This document shows positions 50,021-58,909 of a stretch of 64,000 nt of DNA, one piece after another. A program made the translations under genes and the position numbers. The notes below the pieces were generated by a model. The model searched no databases, was not told the DNA's origin, and saw only the letters and a program-made list of their open reading frames with translations. Source of the stretch: DASYKT01 sp963718105. Lineage in GTDB: Bacteria; Acidobacteriota; Blastocatellia; Pyrinomonadales; Pyrinomonadaceae. Every line of letters begins with the position of its first letter. Position 1 is the first letter of the stretch. The stretch spans positions 3,534,001-3,598,000 of the forward strand of contig OY970352.1 of the NCBI GenBank assembly GCA_963718105.1. Reading direction: 5' to 3'.

Positions 50021-51304
50021 ATGGACCTAAAATATCAAACAGGTTTTGGTAATTCATTCGCAACGGAGGCCGCACCCGGCGCGCTGCCCGTCGGGCAAAA
50101 CTCGCCGCAGAAAGCTCCGCTCGGGCTTTATGCCGAGCAGTTTTCCGGCACTTCTTTTACTACGCCGCGGCTGCTCAATCAACGGAGCTGGCTTTACCGT
50201 ATCCGCCCTTCGGTGATGCACAAACCTTTCCGGCGGATCGATAATAACCTGCTGTGCTCGACGCCGTTCGACCTGGAAACCACGCCGAATCAACTGCGCT
50301 GGGACCCGGTAGAATTTCCCGACAAGGAAAAAGATTTTGTCGACAGCCTTATCACCATCGCCGGATGCGGGGATTCATTTGCGCAATTCGGAATCGCCGT
50401 TCATATCTACGCCTGCAACAAGCATATGGAGAACCGGTTTTTCTATAACGCCGATGGCGAGATGACGATCGTGCCCGAAGAAGGGCGCATCGGAATTCTG
50501 ACCGAGATGGGCGCTATACAGGTAGGGCCGGGCTCGATCGCCGTAATTCCGCGGGGCCTTAAATTCAGCGTCGCGCTGGCCGACGGAAAAGCGCGCGGAT
50601 ACATCTGTGAAAATTACGGCCAGCATTTTCGCCTGCCTGAACTGGGGCCGATAGGTTCGAACGGGCTGGCGAATTCGCGCGATTTTGAAACTCCCGAAGC
50701 GTGGTACGAAGACCGCGAAGGCGAAATGGAACTGGTCGCTAAATTCGGCGGGAATCTGTGGGCGGCGGAAATGGGCCATTCGCCGCTGGACGTGGTCGCG
50801 TGGCACGGAAATTATGCGCCTTACCGTTATGACCTGCGGCGTTTTAACACCATCGGCTCTATCTCTTTCGATCATCCCGACCCGAGCATCTTTACCGTGC
50901 TGACCTCTAATTCAGACACGCCGGGCGTTGCCAATTGCGACTTTGTGATCTTTCCCGAACGCTGGATGGTGGCGGAAAATACGTTTCGCCCGCCGTGGTA
51001 TCACCGCAATGTGATGTCGGAATACATGGGGCTGATCTTTGGCACATACGACGCCAAGGAAGAAGGTTTTGTAAAGGGCGGCGGATCGCTGCACAACTGC
51101 ATGTCGGCGCACGGGCCGGACGCGCAAGGCTTTGAAAAGGCTTCCAATGCCGAGCTTGAGCCGGTCAAATATTCCGGCACGATGGCCTTTATGTTTGAAA
51201 CGCGCTACATCCTGCGCCCGACAAAATTTGCGATGGAAACCGCATCGCTCCAGCATGATTATTTTGAATGCTGGCAGGACCTGAAGAAAAATTTTAACGG
51301 ATAA
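50021..51304 (+). CDS. hmgA: Homogentisate 1,2-dioxygenase
   Basis: A 427-residue ring-cleaving iron(II) dioxygenase producing maleylacetoacetate. N-terminal MDLKYQTGFGNSFATEA is diagnostic, as are QRSWLYRIRPSVMHKPF, the PPWYHRNVMSEYMGLIFGTY iron-binding region (His and Glu ligands) and KGGGSLHNCMSAHGPDAQGF (third ligand His near SAHGPD). Normal length. It leads a short same-strand group with a conserved unknown gene and fahA. Confidence 0.97.
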   Translation: MDLKYQTGFGNSFATEAAPGALPVGQNSPQKAPLGLYAEQFSGTSFTTPRLLNQRSWLYRIRPSVMHKPFRRIDNNLLCSTPFDLETTPNQLRWDPVEFPDKEKDFVDSLITIAGCGDSFAQFGIAVHIYACNKHMENRFFYNADGEMTIVPEEGRIGILTEMGAIQVGPGSIAVIPRGLKFSVALADGKARGYICENYGQHFRLPELGPIGSNGLANSRDFETPEAWYEDREGEMELVAKFGGNLWAAEMGHSPLDVVAWHGNYAPYRYDLRRFNTIGSISFDHPDPSIFTVLTSNSDTPGVANCDFVIFPERWMVAENTFRPPWYHRNVMSEYMGLIFGTYDAKEEGFVKGGGSLHNCMSAHGPDAQGFEKASNAELEPVKYSGTMAFMFETRYILRPTKFAMETASLQHDYFECWQDLKKNFNG

Positions 51305-51441
51305 TGATTAATGATTAATTATCAGAGAAGTGTTTCCGGGCTCTTCATTAATCACTAATCACCCACCATTATTCATTACCATTGTGCTTTTTGGCGGCTA
51401 ATTTCTTATACTTAGAACCGTCGTCATTTCAATTTCAACAA

Positions 51442-52335
51442 ATGGCAGAAAACATCAAATCCTCAGTCCGGACGCTCCTAACCGGTATCGTCGACTATGC
51501 AGGGCTTTTTCCGCCTGCGGCGCTGTCGATGGGCGAAGCCGTGAAAAACTATGCGGCGTATCAGAAAAGCAGTTTGAACTGGGTGCTGGGCAAGTTTATC
51601 GTGCCGGCCACGAGATTGGACGAATTTGCTTTGCACGCGAAAGAGCTGCCGGCGAGTACGATCTGGAAACTCAGCGTGCTCGATGGCGGCGATCTTTTTG
51701 AAACGCTCCGCATAATAGAAGAATTTAACGCGGAAAGTGCAGCTTTTGCCGAGTGCGACACGATCGAGATCAAGGCCGATAACGAAGCGGATATCGAACG
51801 CGCCGCCGATATTTTGCCGCAAAACCTTACCGCGTATTTTGAGATCGCGCCGAACGACAGCCTGGCCGAAGTGCTGCCGGTTTTATTTACCACGCGCCAG
51901 CGCGCCAAGATCCGCACCGGCGGCGTTACGCCCGATGCCTTCCCGGCAACGGCCGATGTCGCGAGATTTATCAGGACCTGCCTGGCAGCCAACGTTCCTT
52001 TCAAAGCGACGGCCGGGCTGCACCACCCGCTGCGCTGCACCAAACCGCTGACCTATGAGCCGGACAGCGTTAAGGGAAAAATGCACGGCTTTTTGAACGT
52101 GTTTCTGGCGGCCGGATTTATTCGCGAGGGCCTGTCGGGCGCGCATATTATAGAGATCCTTGAGGAAGACGATCCCGGCGCTTTCACCGTCGAATATAAC
52201 GGCGTCTGGTGGCGGCAGAAACATTTCTTAGGCACGCCGCAACTGCAGCGCCTGCGCGAAAAAAATGCCATCTCTTTCGGTTCCTGCTCTTTTACCGAGC
52301 CGGTGGAAGAGTTAAAGGAATTGGGAGTATTGTAG
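51442..52335 (+). CDS. Conserved unknown protein in the homogentisate cluster, TIM-barrel-like
   Basis: 297 residues. I do not recognise a named family. AKIRTGGVTPDAFPAT (residues 155-170) and VPFKATAGLHHPLRC (about 186-200) have the look of the last strands of a beta/alpha barrel with a catalytic Lys, as in class-I aldolase-type enzymes. VDYAGLFPPAALSMGEAV opens the protein. It sits between hmgA and fahA, where maleylacetoacetate isomerase would be expected but is absent. The frame opens at 51382, but MAENIKSS is the better start. The stop lies inside a repeat. Confidence 0.7.
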   Translation: MAENIKSSVRTLLTGIVDYAGLFPPAALSMGEAVKNYAAYQKSSLNWVLGKFIVPATRLDEFALHAKELPASTIWKLSVLDGGDLFETLRIIEEFNAESAAFAECDTIEIKADNEADIERAADILPQNLTAYFEIAPNDSLAEVLPVLFTTRQRAKIRTGGVTPDAFPATADVARFIRTCLAANVPFKATAGLHHPLRCTKPLTYEPDSVKGKMHGFLNVFLAAGFIREGLSGAHIIEILEEDDPGAFTVEYNGVWWRQKHFLGTPQLQRLREKNAISFGSCSFTEPVEELKELGVL

Positions 52336-52412
52336 GGGCGGGGCTCGTCCCTGCCCGCGAACGCAGGGCGTTCGAATTATTAAGAACGGGCAGCCGCGAG
52401 GGCTGCCCCTAC
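52332..52412. repeat. Dispersed inverted repeat, family E, copy 1
   Basis: GTAGGGGCGGGGCTCGTCCC at the left and CGCGAGGGCTGCCCCTAC at the right, each also a small hairpin, with 30 bases between. The stop codon (TAG) of the preceding gene is part of it. A second copy begins at 63959. Confidence 0.8.
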
Positions 52413-52419
52413 AAATTTT

Positions 52420-53727
52420 ATGACCTACGAAATAAACGAAACTCACTCGCCCGGCCTGAAAAGCTGGGTCGAATCAGCCAACGATCCTAATAACGATTTT
52501 CCGATCCAGAATCTGCCGTTTTGTGTTTTTACAAGAGAGGGGGACCTGGACGAGACGCTCGGGACCGTTATCGGGGATTTTGTTATTGACCTTAAATATT
52601 TTATACAGGAAGTCCTTGAAATTAAATATTTTAACCTTGACGGCACGGCCCGGGAAAACCTGGCAAATATTTCCGGATTTAAAATGACCGAATTGCGAGG
52701 CGGGCTGGTTAAATACCTGAGCGAAAGCGCGGATGAATATGCCAGATCGGATGTTCAGCAGGCAATGACCCCGATCGCTGAAGTATCTTTCGCAATGCCT
52801 TATTCAATTGGAGATTACACCGATTTCTACGCCTCGGTTTTTCACGCCACGAATGTCGGCTCGATGTTTCGCCCGGACAATCCGCTGCTGCCGAATTATA
52901 AATACGTGCCGATCGGCTATCACGGGCGGGCTTCGTCAATAGTGATCTCGGGCACGAAGATCAGGCGTCCTAAGGGACAGAACCGCGCTGACACTGAAAA
53001 TCCGCCGGTTTATATTCCCTGCAAAAATCTCGACTACGAAATGGAGGTCGGATTTTTTGTCGGGCGCGGAACTGAAATGGGCGAGACGATCCCGATCAGC
53101 GAAGCCGAAGAACATATTTTCGGCCTGTGCCTGGTCAACGATTGGTCGGCGCGCGATATTCAGGGTTGGGAATACCAGCCGCTCGGGCCTTTTCTGGCGA
53201 AGAATTTTGCCACGTCGGTTTCGCCTTTTGTCGTAACGATGGAAGCCTTAGCGCCGTTTCGCACCGCGGCTTTTGCGCGGCCGGACGGCGACCCGGCCCC
53301 GCTGCCGTACCTGGCCGACGAGCAAAATCAAAAATTCGGCGGGCTCGATATCAACCTGGAAGTTTTGATCGCGTCGCAAAAAATGCGCGATGAAAAAATA
53401 GCACCGATGCTGCTTTCGAAGTCGAATATGAAAGACCTGTACTGGACGATCGGGCAGATGCTGACGCACCACGCTTCCGGCGGCTGCAACCTGCAGCCCG
53501 GCGACCTGATCGCGTCCGGTACGGTGTCAGGCAAAGAAAAATCAGAGCGCGGCTGTTTACTGGAATTGACCTGGCGCGGAAAAGAACCGCTGACCCTGCC
53601 GACCGGCGAAGAACGCCGTTTCCTGGAAGACGGCGACGAAGTGATCATGCGCGGCTACTGCGAACGCGAAGGTTTTCGCCGGATAGGATTTGGCGAATGC
53701 AGAGGAATAATTTTGCCGGCGAAGTAA
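52420..53727 (+). CDS. fahA: Fumarylacetoacetase
   Basis: A 435-residue enzyme hydrolysing fumarylacetoacetate to fumarate and acetoacetate, the last step of tyrosine breakdown. Metal/catalytic region: DYTDFYASVFHATNVGSMF (Asp and catalytic His, about residues 127-145), VPIGYHGRASSIVISGT, YEMEVGFFVGRG (Glu ligands) and LVNDWSARDIQGWEYQPLG. C-terminal GDEVIMRGYCEREGFRRIGF. Full length. A long hairpin with a T-run follows it. Confidence 0.97.
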   Translation: MTYEINETHSPGLKSWVESANDPNNDFPIQNLPFCVFTREGDLDETLGTVIGDFVIDLKYFIQEVLEIKYFNLDGTARENLANISGFKMTELRGGLVKYLSESADEYARSDVQQAMTPIAEVSFAMPYSIGDYTDFYASVFHATNVGSMFRPDNPLLPNYKYVPIGYHGRASSIVISGTKIRRPKGQNRADTENPPVYIPCKNLDYEMEVGFFVGRGTEMGETIPISEAEEHIFGLCLVNDWSARDIQGWEYQPLGPFLAKNFATSVSPFVVTMEALAPFRTAAFARPDGDPAPLPYLADEQNQKFGGLDINLEVLIASQKMRDEKIAPMLLSKSNMKDLYWTIGQMLTHHASGGCNLQPGDLIASGTVSGKEKSERGCLLELTWRGKEPLTLPTGEERRFLEDGDEVIMRGYCEREGFRRIGFGECRGIILPAK

Positions 53728-53738
53728 ATGAGTCTAGG

Positions 53739-53829
53739 GAGTCCGGAGAGTCGTGCGTAAAGACCGATCCTCGGAACACTCCGGCTCTCCAGACTCTTGG
53801 ACTCTCCGGACTCTCTAAACTGATTTTTT
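53739..53829 (+). terminator. Long-stem terminator behind fahA
   Basis: GAGTCCGGAGAGTC (53739-53752) is exactly complementary to GACTCTCCGGACTC (53800-53813). The loop contains further complementary CTCC/GGAG strings. A T6 run is at 53824-53829. It probably ends the hmgA-fahA transcript. Confidence 0.7.
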
Positions 53830-54380
53830 GTCTGTTGGGGGCGGCGGGTGTCCACTCGCGGCGACGTTTCACCGCGCGGTGGCGATTCCGTGGTTTTTAG
53901 GCGGGGAATCGAATACTGCACTACACGCTTGTCCGGTTCACCTCAGTTTTTGGCAATAGTGGTATCTGATGAGCAGACCTGCTAACCAAGCCGTGGGTGC
54001 GACAGTCAATCGGCCAAGACATTCGCAGCGGCTCGCCCGGTATTTAAAGATTCGCGCGGCGACACGGGCTGCAGTGCCGGCTAGCTTTAATAGGTGGTTC
54101 ATGCCCGCGGCCGCTTAAAGCGAACGGCCCTCGGGTTTGCTATGACTTTCGGAGGCGGCAACCTTTTGTGCCGCACTCCCGGGCTGCCAAGCATGCCCGG
54201 CGTGCGCAGGCCAAACCGTGTGGTTTTACCTGCCGCACCAACAGAATTTCAGCATATTGTTGTTTGACGTAGATGGCGAGAGAGGATTTGGGCAAGCTGG
54301 CAGAGTTTTCAGAGTTTCGTGTGTTTGGTGTGATTCGTGGTTTTTCAGAATTAACCACAAAGCACACGAAAGTAAGCACC
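53830..54380. other. 550-base gap with a G+C-rich, structured, non-coding segment
   Basis: No convincing gene. The part 53836-54239 is G+C rich and full of potential helices on both strands. Read on the minus strand, GGTGCGGC at its start can pair imperfectly with GCCGCCCC at its end, and an AAGCGTGTAGTGC string lies near the 3' side. This loosely recalls tmRNA architecture, but the conserved TTCGA motifs, a sensible tag frame and a proper T-arm are missing. From about 54240 on, the sequence is ordinary A/T-rich spacer with a GxxExxY-style CAC repeat (54353-54369). Confidence 0.3.
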
Positions 54381-54575
54381 ATCATCGCGTAGCGATGTCT
54401 TGAATGTAGCCGTGGGTTTTAACCCACGGAAAACGTTGACGGGTAAGACACGTCGCGCGAGCGACGGATGAAAATCAATCGTTACATCCTCTCTTTTGCG
54501 CGACGGCGCACCTGTAATTATCTCGTACCGCGGGTTAAAACCCACGGCTATAGTCGGAATACCGCTACGCGGTAA
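54381..54575. mobile_element. Non-autonomous IS200/REP-like element
   Basis: The end hairpins CATCGC-GTA-GCGATG (left) and ACCGC-TAC-GCGGT (right) frame inverted repeats TAGCCGTGGGTTTTAACCCA (from 54407) and GGGTTAAAACCCACGGCTA (to 54550). About 100 bases without a gene lie between them. The architecture (3-base-loop hairpin plus internal inverted repeat at each end) is the same as in the element at 45234-45874, but without a transposase. Confidence 0.65.
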
Positions 54576-54762
54576 TAAGACTGGAACCACGAAAACACAC
54601 GAAGAGACACGAAAAAAGCAAAACAAAGAGGGACCAAAAGAAGAAACCAAAGAAGAAACCGGCTTGCCGCGTGAATCTGCTTGGCAGATAGTTAGGAAAT
54701 AAGACAAACTAAAGTTTGAACTCTAAACCATTTGATCTGCCGGCCAAGATCACTGTCAAATT

Positions 54763-57700
54763 ATGAAATCATCGCTACGCGTTATCATTCTCCTTCTGCT
54801 CTGCACTTTCTGTCTTACTGCCCAGACCAAAGATTACACGCGCTATGTCGATCCGTTTATCGGGACCGGCGGCCACGGGCATACATTTCCGGGGGCGACG
54901 GTCCCTTTCGGCATGGTCCAGCTTTCTCCCGACACGAGGCTTGATAACTGGGACGGCAGCTCCGGTTATCATTACTCGGACGATATTATCTACGGCTTTT
55001 CGCATACTCATTTGAGCGGCACCGGCATTCCGGATTACTGCGATATTTTGTTCATGCCGATGCTGGGAAAACCTGAGTTCAAAGCTAAGGCGGGCGACAA
55101 AACCGTGAACGGCGATGCTTCGAAATTTTCGCACGCCAATGAAAAAGCCGAGCCCGGCTATTATTCGGTAAAGCTGGACGACGACAATATTCTGGCCGAG
55201 ATGACGACCACCACGCGCGTGGGTTTGCATCGCTATACATTTCCCGAAAGCGATGAGGCAAATATTATTTTGAACCTCAAATGGCGCGACCAGGTGCTGG
55301 ATTCGGGTTTCACCGTCATGCGCGGCAACCGCGTGGAGGGGTTTCGGCGGTCTTCTTCATGGGCGAAAGACCAGGTGATATATTTCGTCGCGGAATTTTC
55401 AAAACCGATCGCTTCAATGAAGGTATTCGGCCTGCCCGGAAACACGCGGGAAAGCTTAAAAAAAATTCTTACGGTTAATAAACACGGCCATCAAACGGCC
55501 TTCAAGTTTAAGACAAAACCCGGAGAACAGATCCTGGTCAAGGTCGCCCTGTCGCCCGTATCGATCGAAGGCGCGCGCAAAAATCTCGCCGCCGAGCTGC
55601 CCGGCTGGGATTTTGAAAAAGTGCGCGCCGACGCTAAAGCAGCGTGGAACAAACAGCTTGCAAAAATAGAAGCCACCGGCGGCACGAATGAGCAAACGGT
55701 CAATTTTTACACCGCGCTCTATCACACTGCGATCCAGCCGAATACTTTTCAGGATGTGGACGGCGGGTACCGGGGGCTCGACAAAAAAATACATATCGCG
55801 CCAAAAGATACCAACTACACGGTCTTTTCCCTCTGGGACACGTTTCGCGCCGCGCACCCGCTCTACACGATCATCGATCAGAAACGAACCGCGGATTTTA
55901 TCAATACTTTCATTCACCAATACGAGCAGGGCGGCCGCCTGCCGGTGTGGGAACTGGCAGGCAATGAAACCGATTGCATGATCGGCTATCACGCGGTTTC
56001 GGTGATCGCCGATGCGATGAACAAAGGTATGCAAGGGTTCGATTACGAAAAGGCTTACGAAGCGGCAAAACACTCGGCGGAGCTGAATCATTTCGGGTTG
56101 GCCGCCTATAAAAAGCGCGGTTACATTTCGATGGAAGACGAACAGGAATCTGTTTCAAAGACGCTGGAATATGCCTATGACGATTACTGCATCGGGCAGA
56201 TGGCCGCGGTTTTGTATACGCAGCGCGCGACGCAGAAAAACTACACGGCCAAACAGGCAAATGCCGACCCTATCTTGCAGCGTTACGCGGCGGAAGGCGA
56301 TCGCTACTCGGCGCGGGCCGGTTATTACGAAAACCTGTTTGATTCGCAAACCGGCTTTATGCGGCCAAAGCAGAACGGCGGTTTTGTAAAACCATTCGCT
56401 CCGAATGAAGTAACGTTTCATTTTACCGAAGGCAATAGCTGGGTCTATTCCTTTTTTGTTCCGCACGATCTGCACCGCCTGATCGAGCTGCACGGAGGCC
56501 GCGATAAATTTGCGGCAAAGCTGGACGCGCTTTTTACCACGGACGATAAGCTGGCCGGGCGTGAACAGCCGGACATCACCGGCCTGATCGGCCAATACGC
56601 CCACGGAAACGAGCCTTCACATCATATCGCCTATCTCTATGACTATGCCGGCCAGCCGTGGAAAACTCAGCAAATTGTCCGCCGCATCCTGGATGAATTT
56701 TACAAGCCGGCGCCCGACGGTTTGATCGGCAATGAAGACTGCGGCCAGATGTCGGCCTGGTACGTGCTCAGCGCGAGCGGCTTTTATCCGGTAACTCCCG
56801 GCGATGGCCTCTACGTTTTGGGCACACCGCTTTTCCCGGAGGTGAAATACCATCTGGAAAACGGAAAAACGTTCACGGTGCGCGCGCGTAATGTTTCATC
56901 CGCGAATAAATATATAAGCAGCGCCGCGCTTAACGGCGTAAAAAAGGATGCCCCTATCCTGACGCACGAAGAGCTGATGTCCGGCGCAATATTGGACCTG
57001 GAGATGACCGATAAGCCGTCGATGAGCGCCTTTACCGGAGCTGCGGGTTCGGCGCTGCCGGGAAATGCTGTGGCCGTTCCCCTGATAGACGGCGGCGGGC
57101 GTTTATTCAACCGGCAAACTTCCGTGACGCTATCGGCGACCAAGCCAACTGCAAAGATCCACTTTACGACCGACGGCTCCACCCCGACCGTAAGATCGCC
57201 GGTTTATACGCGCCCGATCTCTATTAACTCAACGACCACGTTCAAGGCGATCACGGAAGATGCGGTGGGACGGACAAGCCTCGCCGCCGAGGCCACGTTT
57301 CATAAAAAGCCCCACGACTGGACCATAAAAATAGCGAATAGATACAACCGGCAGTATACCGGCGGCGGTGACGAAGGGCTGATCGACGGTATTCGCGGCA
57401 CGCTGAATTTTGCTTCGGGCGAGTGGCAGGGCTACCAGCCTTTCGATCTGGACGCGGTCATCGACCTGCAGCGCGAGACGGAAGTTCGGCGGGTAGGCGG
57501 CGGGTTTCTGCAGGACGCGCGCCCGTGGATCTGGATGCCGACGCACATCGAATTTGAAGTTTCACAGGACAATGTCACCTGGACCAAAGTTGCCGATATC
57601 AAGACCGACATTGACCCCCGCGAGATGACGCCGACGATGCGCGATTACAAGCAGGCTATAACCCCCGTAAAAGCCCGCTATGTGCGCGTGCGCGCTTACA

Positions 57701-57780
57701 ATCTGGGCAAGATCCCTTCATGGCACCCCGGCGCGGGCGACGATGCTTTCATTTTTGTCGACGAGATATTTATTGAATAG
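54763..57780 (+). CDS. Exported GH92 alpha-mannosidase with C-terminal binding modules
   Basis: 1005 residues: signal peptide to about residue 20, then a GH92 catalytic region (calcium-dependent exo-alpha-mannosidase family). Landmarks: YVDPFIGTGGHGHTFPGATV (residues 29-48), GFSHTHLSGTGIPDYCDI, TNYTVFSLWDTFRAAHPLY, GNEPSHHIAYLYDYAGQPWK and NEDCGQMSAWYVLSASGFYP, where catalytic Glu/Asp residues reside. After about residue 780 come a chitobiase-type beta-sandwich (IHFTTDGSTPTVRSPVYTRP) and an F5/8-type sugar-binding module. It acts on mannose-containing glycans outside the cytoplasm. No transporter adjoins. Confidence 0.95.
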   Translation: MKSSLRVIILLLLCTFCLTAQTKDYTRYVDPFIGTGGHGHTFPGATVPFGMVQLSPDTRLDNWDGSSGYHYSDDIIYGFSHTHLSGTGIPDYCDILFMPMLGKPEFKAKAGDKTVNGDASKFSHANEKAEPGYYSVKLDDDNILAEMTTTTRVGLHRYTFPESDEANIILNLKWRDQVLDSGFTVMRGNRVEGFRRSSSWAKDQVIYFVAEFSKPIASMKVFGLPGNTRESLKKILTVNKHGHQTAFKFKTKPGEQILVKVALSPVSIEGARKNLAAELPGWDFEKVRADAKAAWNKQLAKIEATGGTNEQTVNFYTALYHTAIQPNTFQDVDGGYRGLDKKIHIAPKDTNYTVFSLWDTFRAAHPLYTIIDQKRTADFINTFIHQYEQGGRLPVWELAGNETDCMIGYHAVSVIADAMNKGMQGFDYEKAYEAAKHSAELNHFGLAAYKKRGYISMEDEQESVSKTLEYAYDDYCIGQMAAVLYTQRATQKNYTAKQANADPILQRYAAEGDRYSARAGYYENLFDSQTGFMRPKQNGGFVKPFAPNEVTFHFTEGNSWVYSFFVPHDLHRLIELHGGRDKFAAKLDALFTTDDKLAGREQPDITGLIGQYAHGNEPSHHIAYLYDYAGQPWKTQQIVRRILDEFYKPAPDGLIGNEDCGQMSAWYVLSASGFYPVTPGDGLYVLGTPLFPEVKYHLENGKTFTVRARNVSSANKYISSAALNGVKKDAPILTHEELMSGAILDLEMTDKPSMSAFTGAAGSALPGNAVAVPLIDGGGRLFNRQTSVTLSATKPTAKIHFTTDGSTPTVRSPVYTRPISINSTTTFKAITEDAVGRTSLAAEATFHKKPHDWTIKIANRYNRQYTGGGDEGLIDGIRGTLNFASGEWQGYQPFDLDAVIDLQRETEVRRVGGGFLQDARPWIWMPTHIEFEVSQDNVTWTKVADIKTDIDPREMTPTMRDYKQAITPVKARYVRVRAYNLGKIPSWHPGAGDDAFIFVDEIFIE

Positions 57781-57928
57781 CGTATCGCAAAAGTGTCAGT
57801 AGCCCGCGCGTTAGCAAGAGTGCCCTCCCTAACAATCGGGCTACGGACACACAAAGAGCGGGCGCAAGCGGCCCTTCCGGACTGCAAATTTATCAGTTGT
57901 CCTAAAGATGTGCTGAGAAAGAAATTTT
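57781..57928. repeat. Gap with a right-end fragment of repeat family C (57855-57893)
   Basis: AGAGCGGGCGCAAGCGGCCC through AAATTTAT matches one end of the 107-bp family C element. The other half is missing. The rest of the gap has no recognisable feature until repeat B3. Confidence 0.8.
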
Positions 57929-58015
57929 CATTCGGAATAGATGATAACTAATAGTTGATAGAGAATAGATCGAATCTTTCAGTTATTATCTGTCATCTTT
58001 TATCTATTCCGAATG
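57929..58015. repeat. MITE-like element, family B, copy 3 (87 bp)
   Basis: Same 14-bp terminal inverted repeats and exactly the same length as the copies at 18643 and 41923, with more internal changes. It lies 36 bases after the truncated family C copy and 46 bases before the fdhD start. Confidence 0.92.
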
Positions 58016-58060
58016 AGCTATCAGAGGCAAAAAATTCCCGCAATAAGTTAGAATTGTTTT

Positions 58061-58909
58061 ATGATCAGCGCGACAAAAAATTCCGGTGTGATGGAAGCTT
58101 TGATCAGCAGGATGCACGCTGACGGGCGCGCCGCCGCCGAAGCCGACACGCTGGCCGTGGAAGAGCCGCTGGAGATACGGCTTGGCTTTCCTGATAAAAC
58201 ACACAAAGCGATCTCTATCACCATGCGGACGCCGGGTGATGACAAAGAGCTGGCCGCCGGTTTTCTCTTTACCGAGGGCATTTTGAAAACGCCGGAACAG
58301 ATCGCGCAAATTCGCCATTGCGGCCTGCCCGATAAAAGTAAAAATATTCAAAACACGATCGTGGCCGAGCTAAAGGAAGATATCGATATCGACCTTAAAC
58401 GGCTGGAGCGAAATTTTTATACTACCTCTAGCTGCGGCGTGTGCGGCAAAAGCTCGATCGACGCATTACGCACCGGCGTGCAAAAAGTCGCGTCGAACGG
58501 CTTTAAATTCGATCCGCAATTGATAAATAAACTTCCCGAAATTTTGCGCGCTTCGCAAAATGTATTTGAGCAAACCGGGGGCTTGCACGCCTCGGCGCTT
58601 TTTGATGTTAAAGGCGGGCTTGAGATCGTACGCGAAGACGTGGGGCGGCACAACGCGCTGGATAAAGTGATCGGCGCGAAGTTTTTGGCGGGCGAGCTGC
58701 CGCTAAAAGACAAGATATTGCTGGTCAGCGGGCGGGCGAGCTTTGAACTGGTGCAAAAGGCGCTGATGGCGGGAATTCCGGTGCTGGCCGCGGTCGGCGC
58801 GCCTTCGAGCCTGGCGGTCGAATTGGCGAAGGAGTTTGATATGACGCTGGTGGGTTTTGTTCGTGACGACCGGTTTAATATTTACACCGGCGGGGAAAGA
58901 ATAGTATGA
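58061..58909 (+). CDS. fdhD: Formate dehydrogenase accessory sulfurtransferase FdhD
   Basis: 282 residues. FdhD transfers sulfur from a cysteine desulfurase to the bis-MGD cofactor of formate-dehydrogenase-type enzymes. The essential CxxC is in TTSSCGVCGKSSIDAL (about residues 126-141). DLPAGFLFTEGIL-like sequence (KELAAGFLFTEGIL), the FDVKGGLEIVREDVGRHNAL loop and LLVSGRASFELVQKA are family hallmarks. The last four bases overlap the oxidoreductase start (ATGA), indicating tight coupling with its target enzyme. Confidence 0.95.
   Translation: MISATKNSGVMEALISRMHADGRAAAEADTLAVEEPLEIRLGFPDKTHKAISITMRTPGDDKELAAGFLFTEGILKTPEQIAQIRHCGLPDKSKNIQNTIVAELKEDIDIDLKRLERNFYTTSSCGVCGKSSIDALRTGVQKVASNGFKFDPQLINKLPEILRASQNVFEQTGGLHASALFDVKGGLEIVREDVGRHNALDKVIGAKFLAGELPLKDKILLVSGRASFELVQKALMAGIPVLAAVGAPSSLAVELAKEFDMTLVGFVRDDRFNIYTGGERIV

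Noticed and set aside
53836..54239. Annotation as tmRNA (ssrA)
   Set aside because: Only a loose resemblance: no TTCGAC 5' motif, no TTCGA T-loop, an imperfect acceptor stem and no plausible tag peptide frame. Kept only as an unidentified structured region.
54763..57780. Polysaccharide utilisation locus around the GH92 enzyme
   Set aside because: No SusC/SusD-like, transporter or additional glycoside hydrolase genes flank it.
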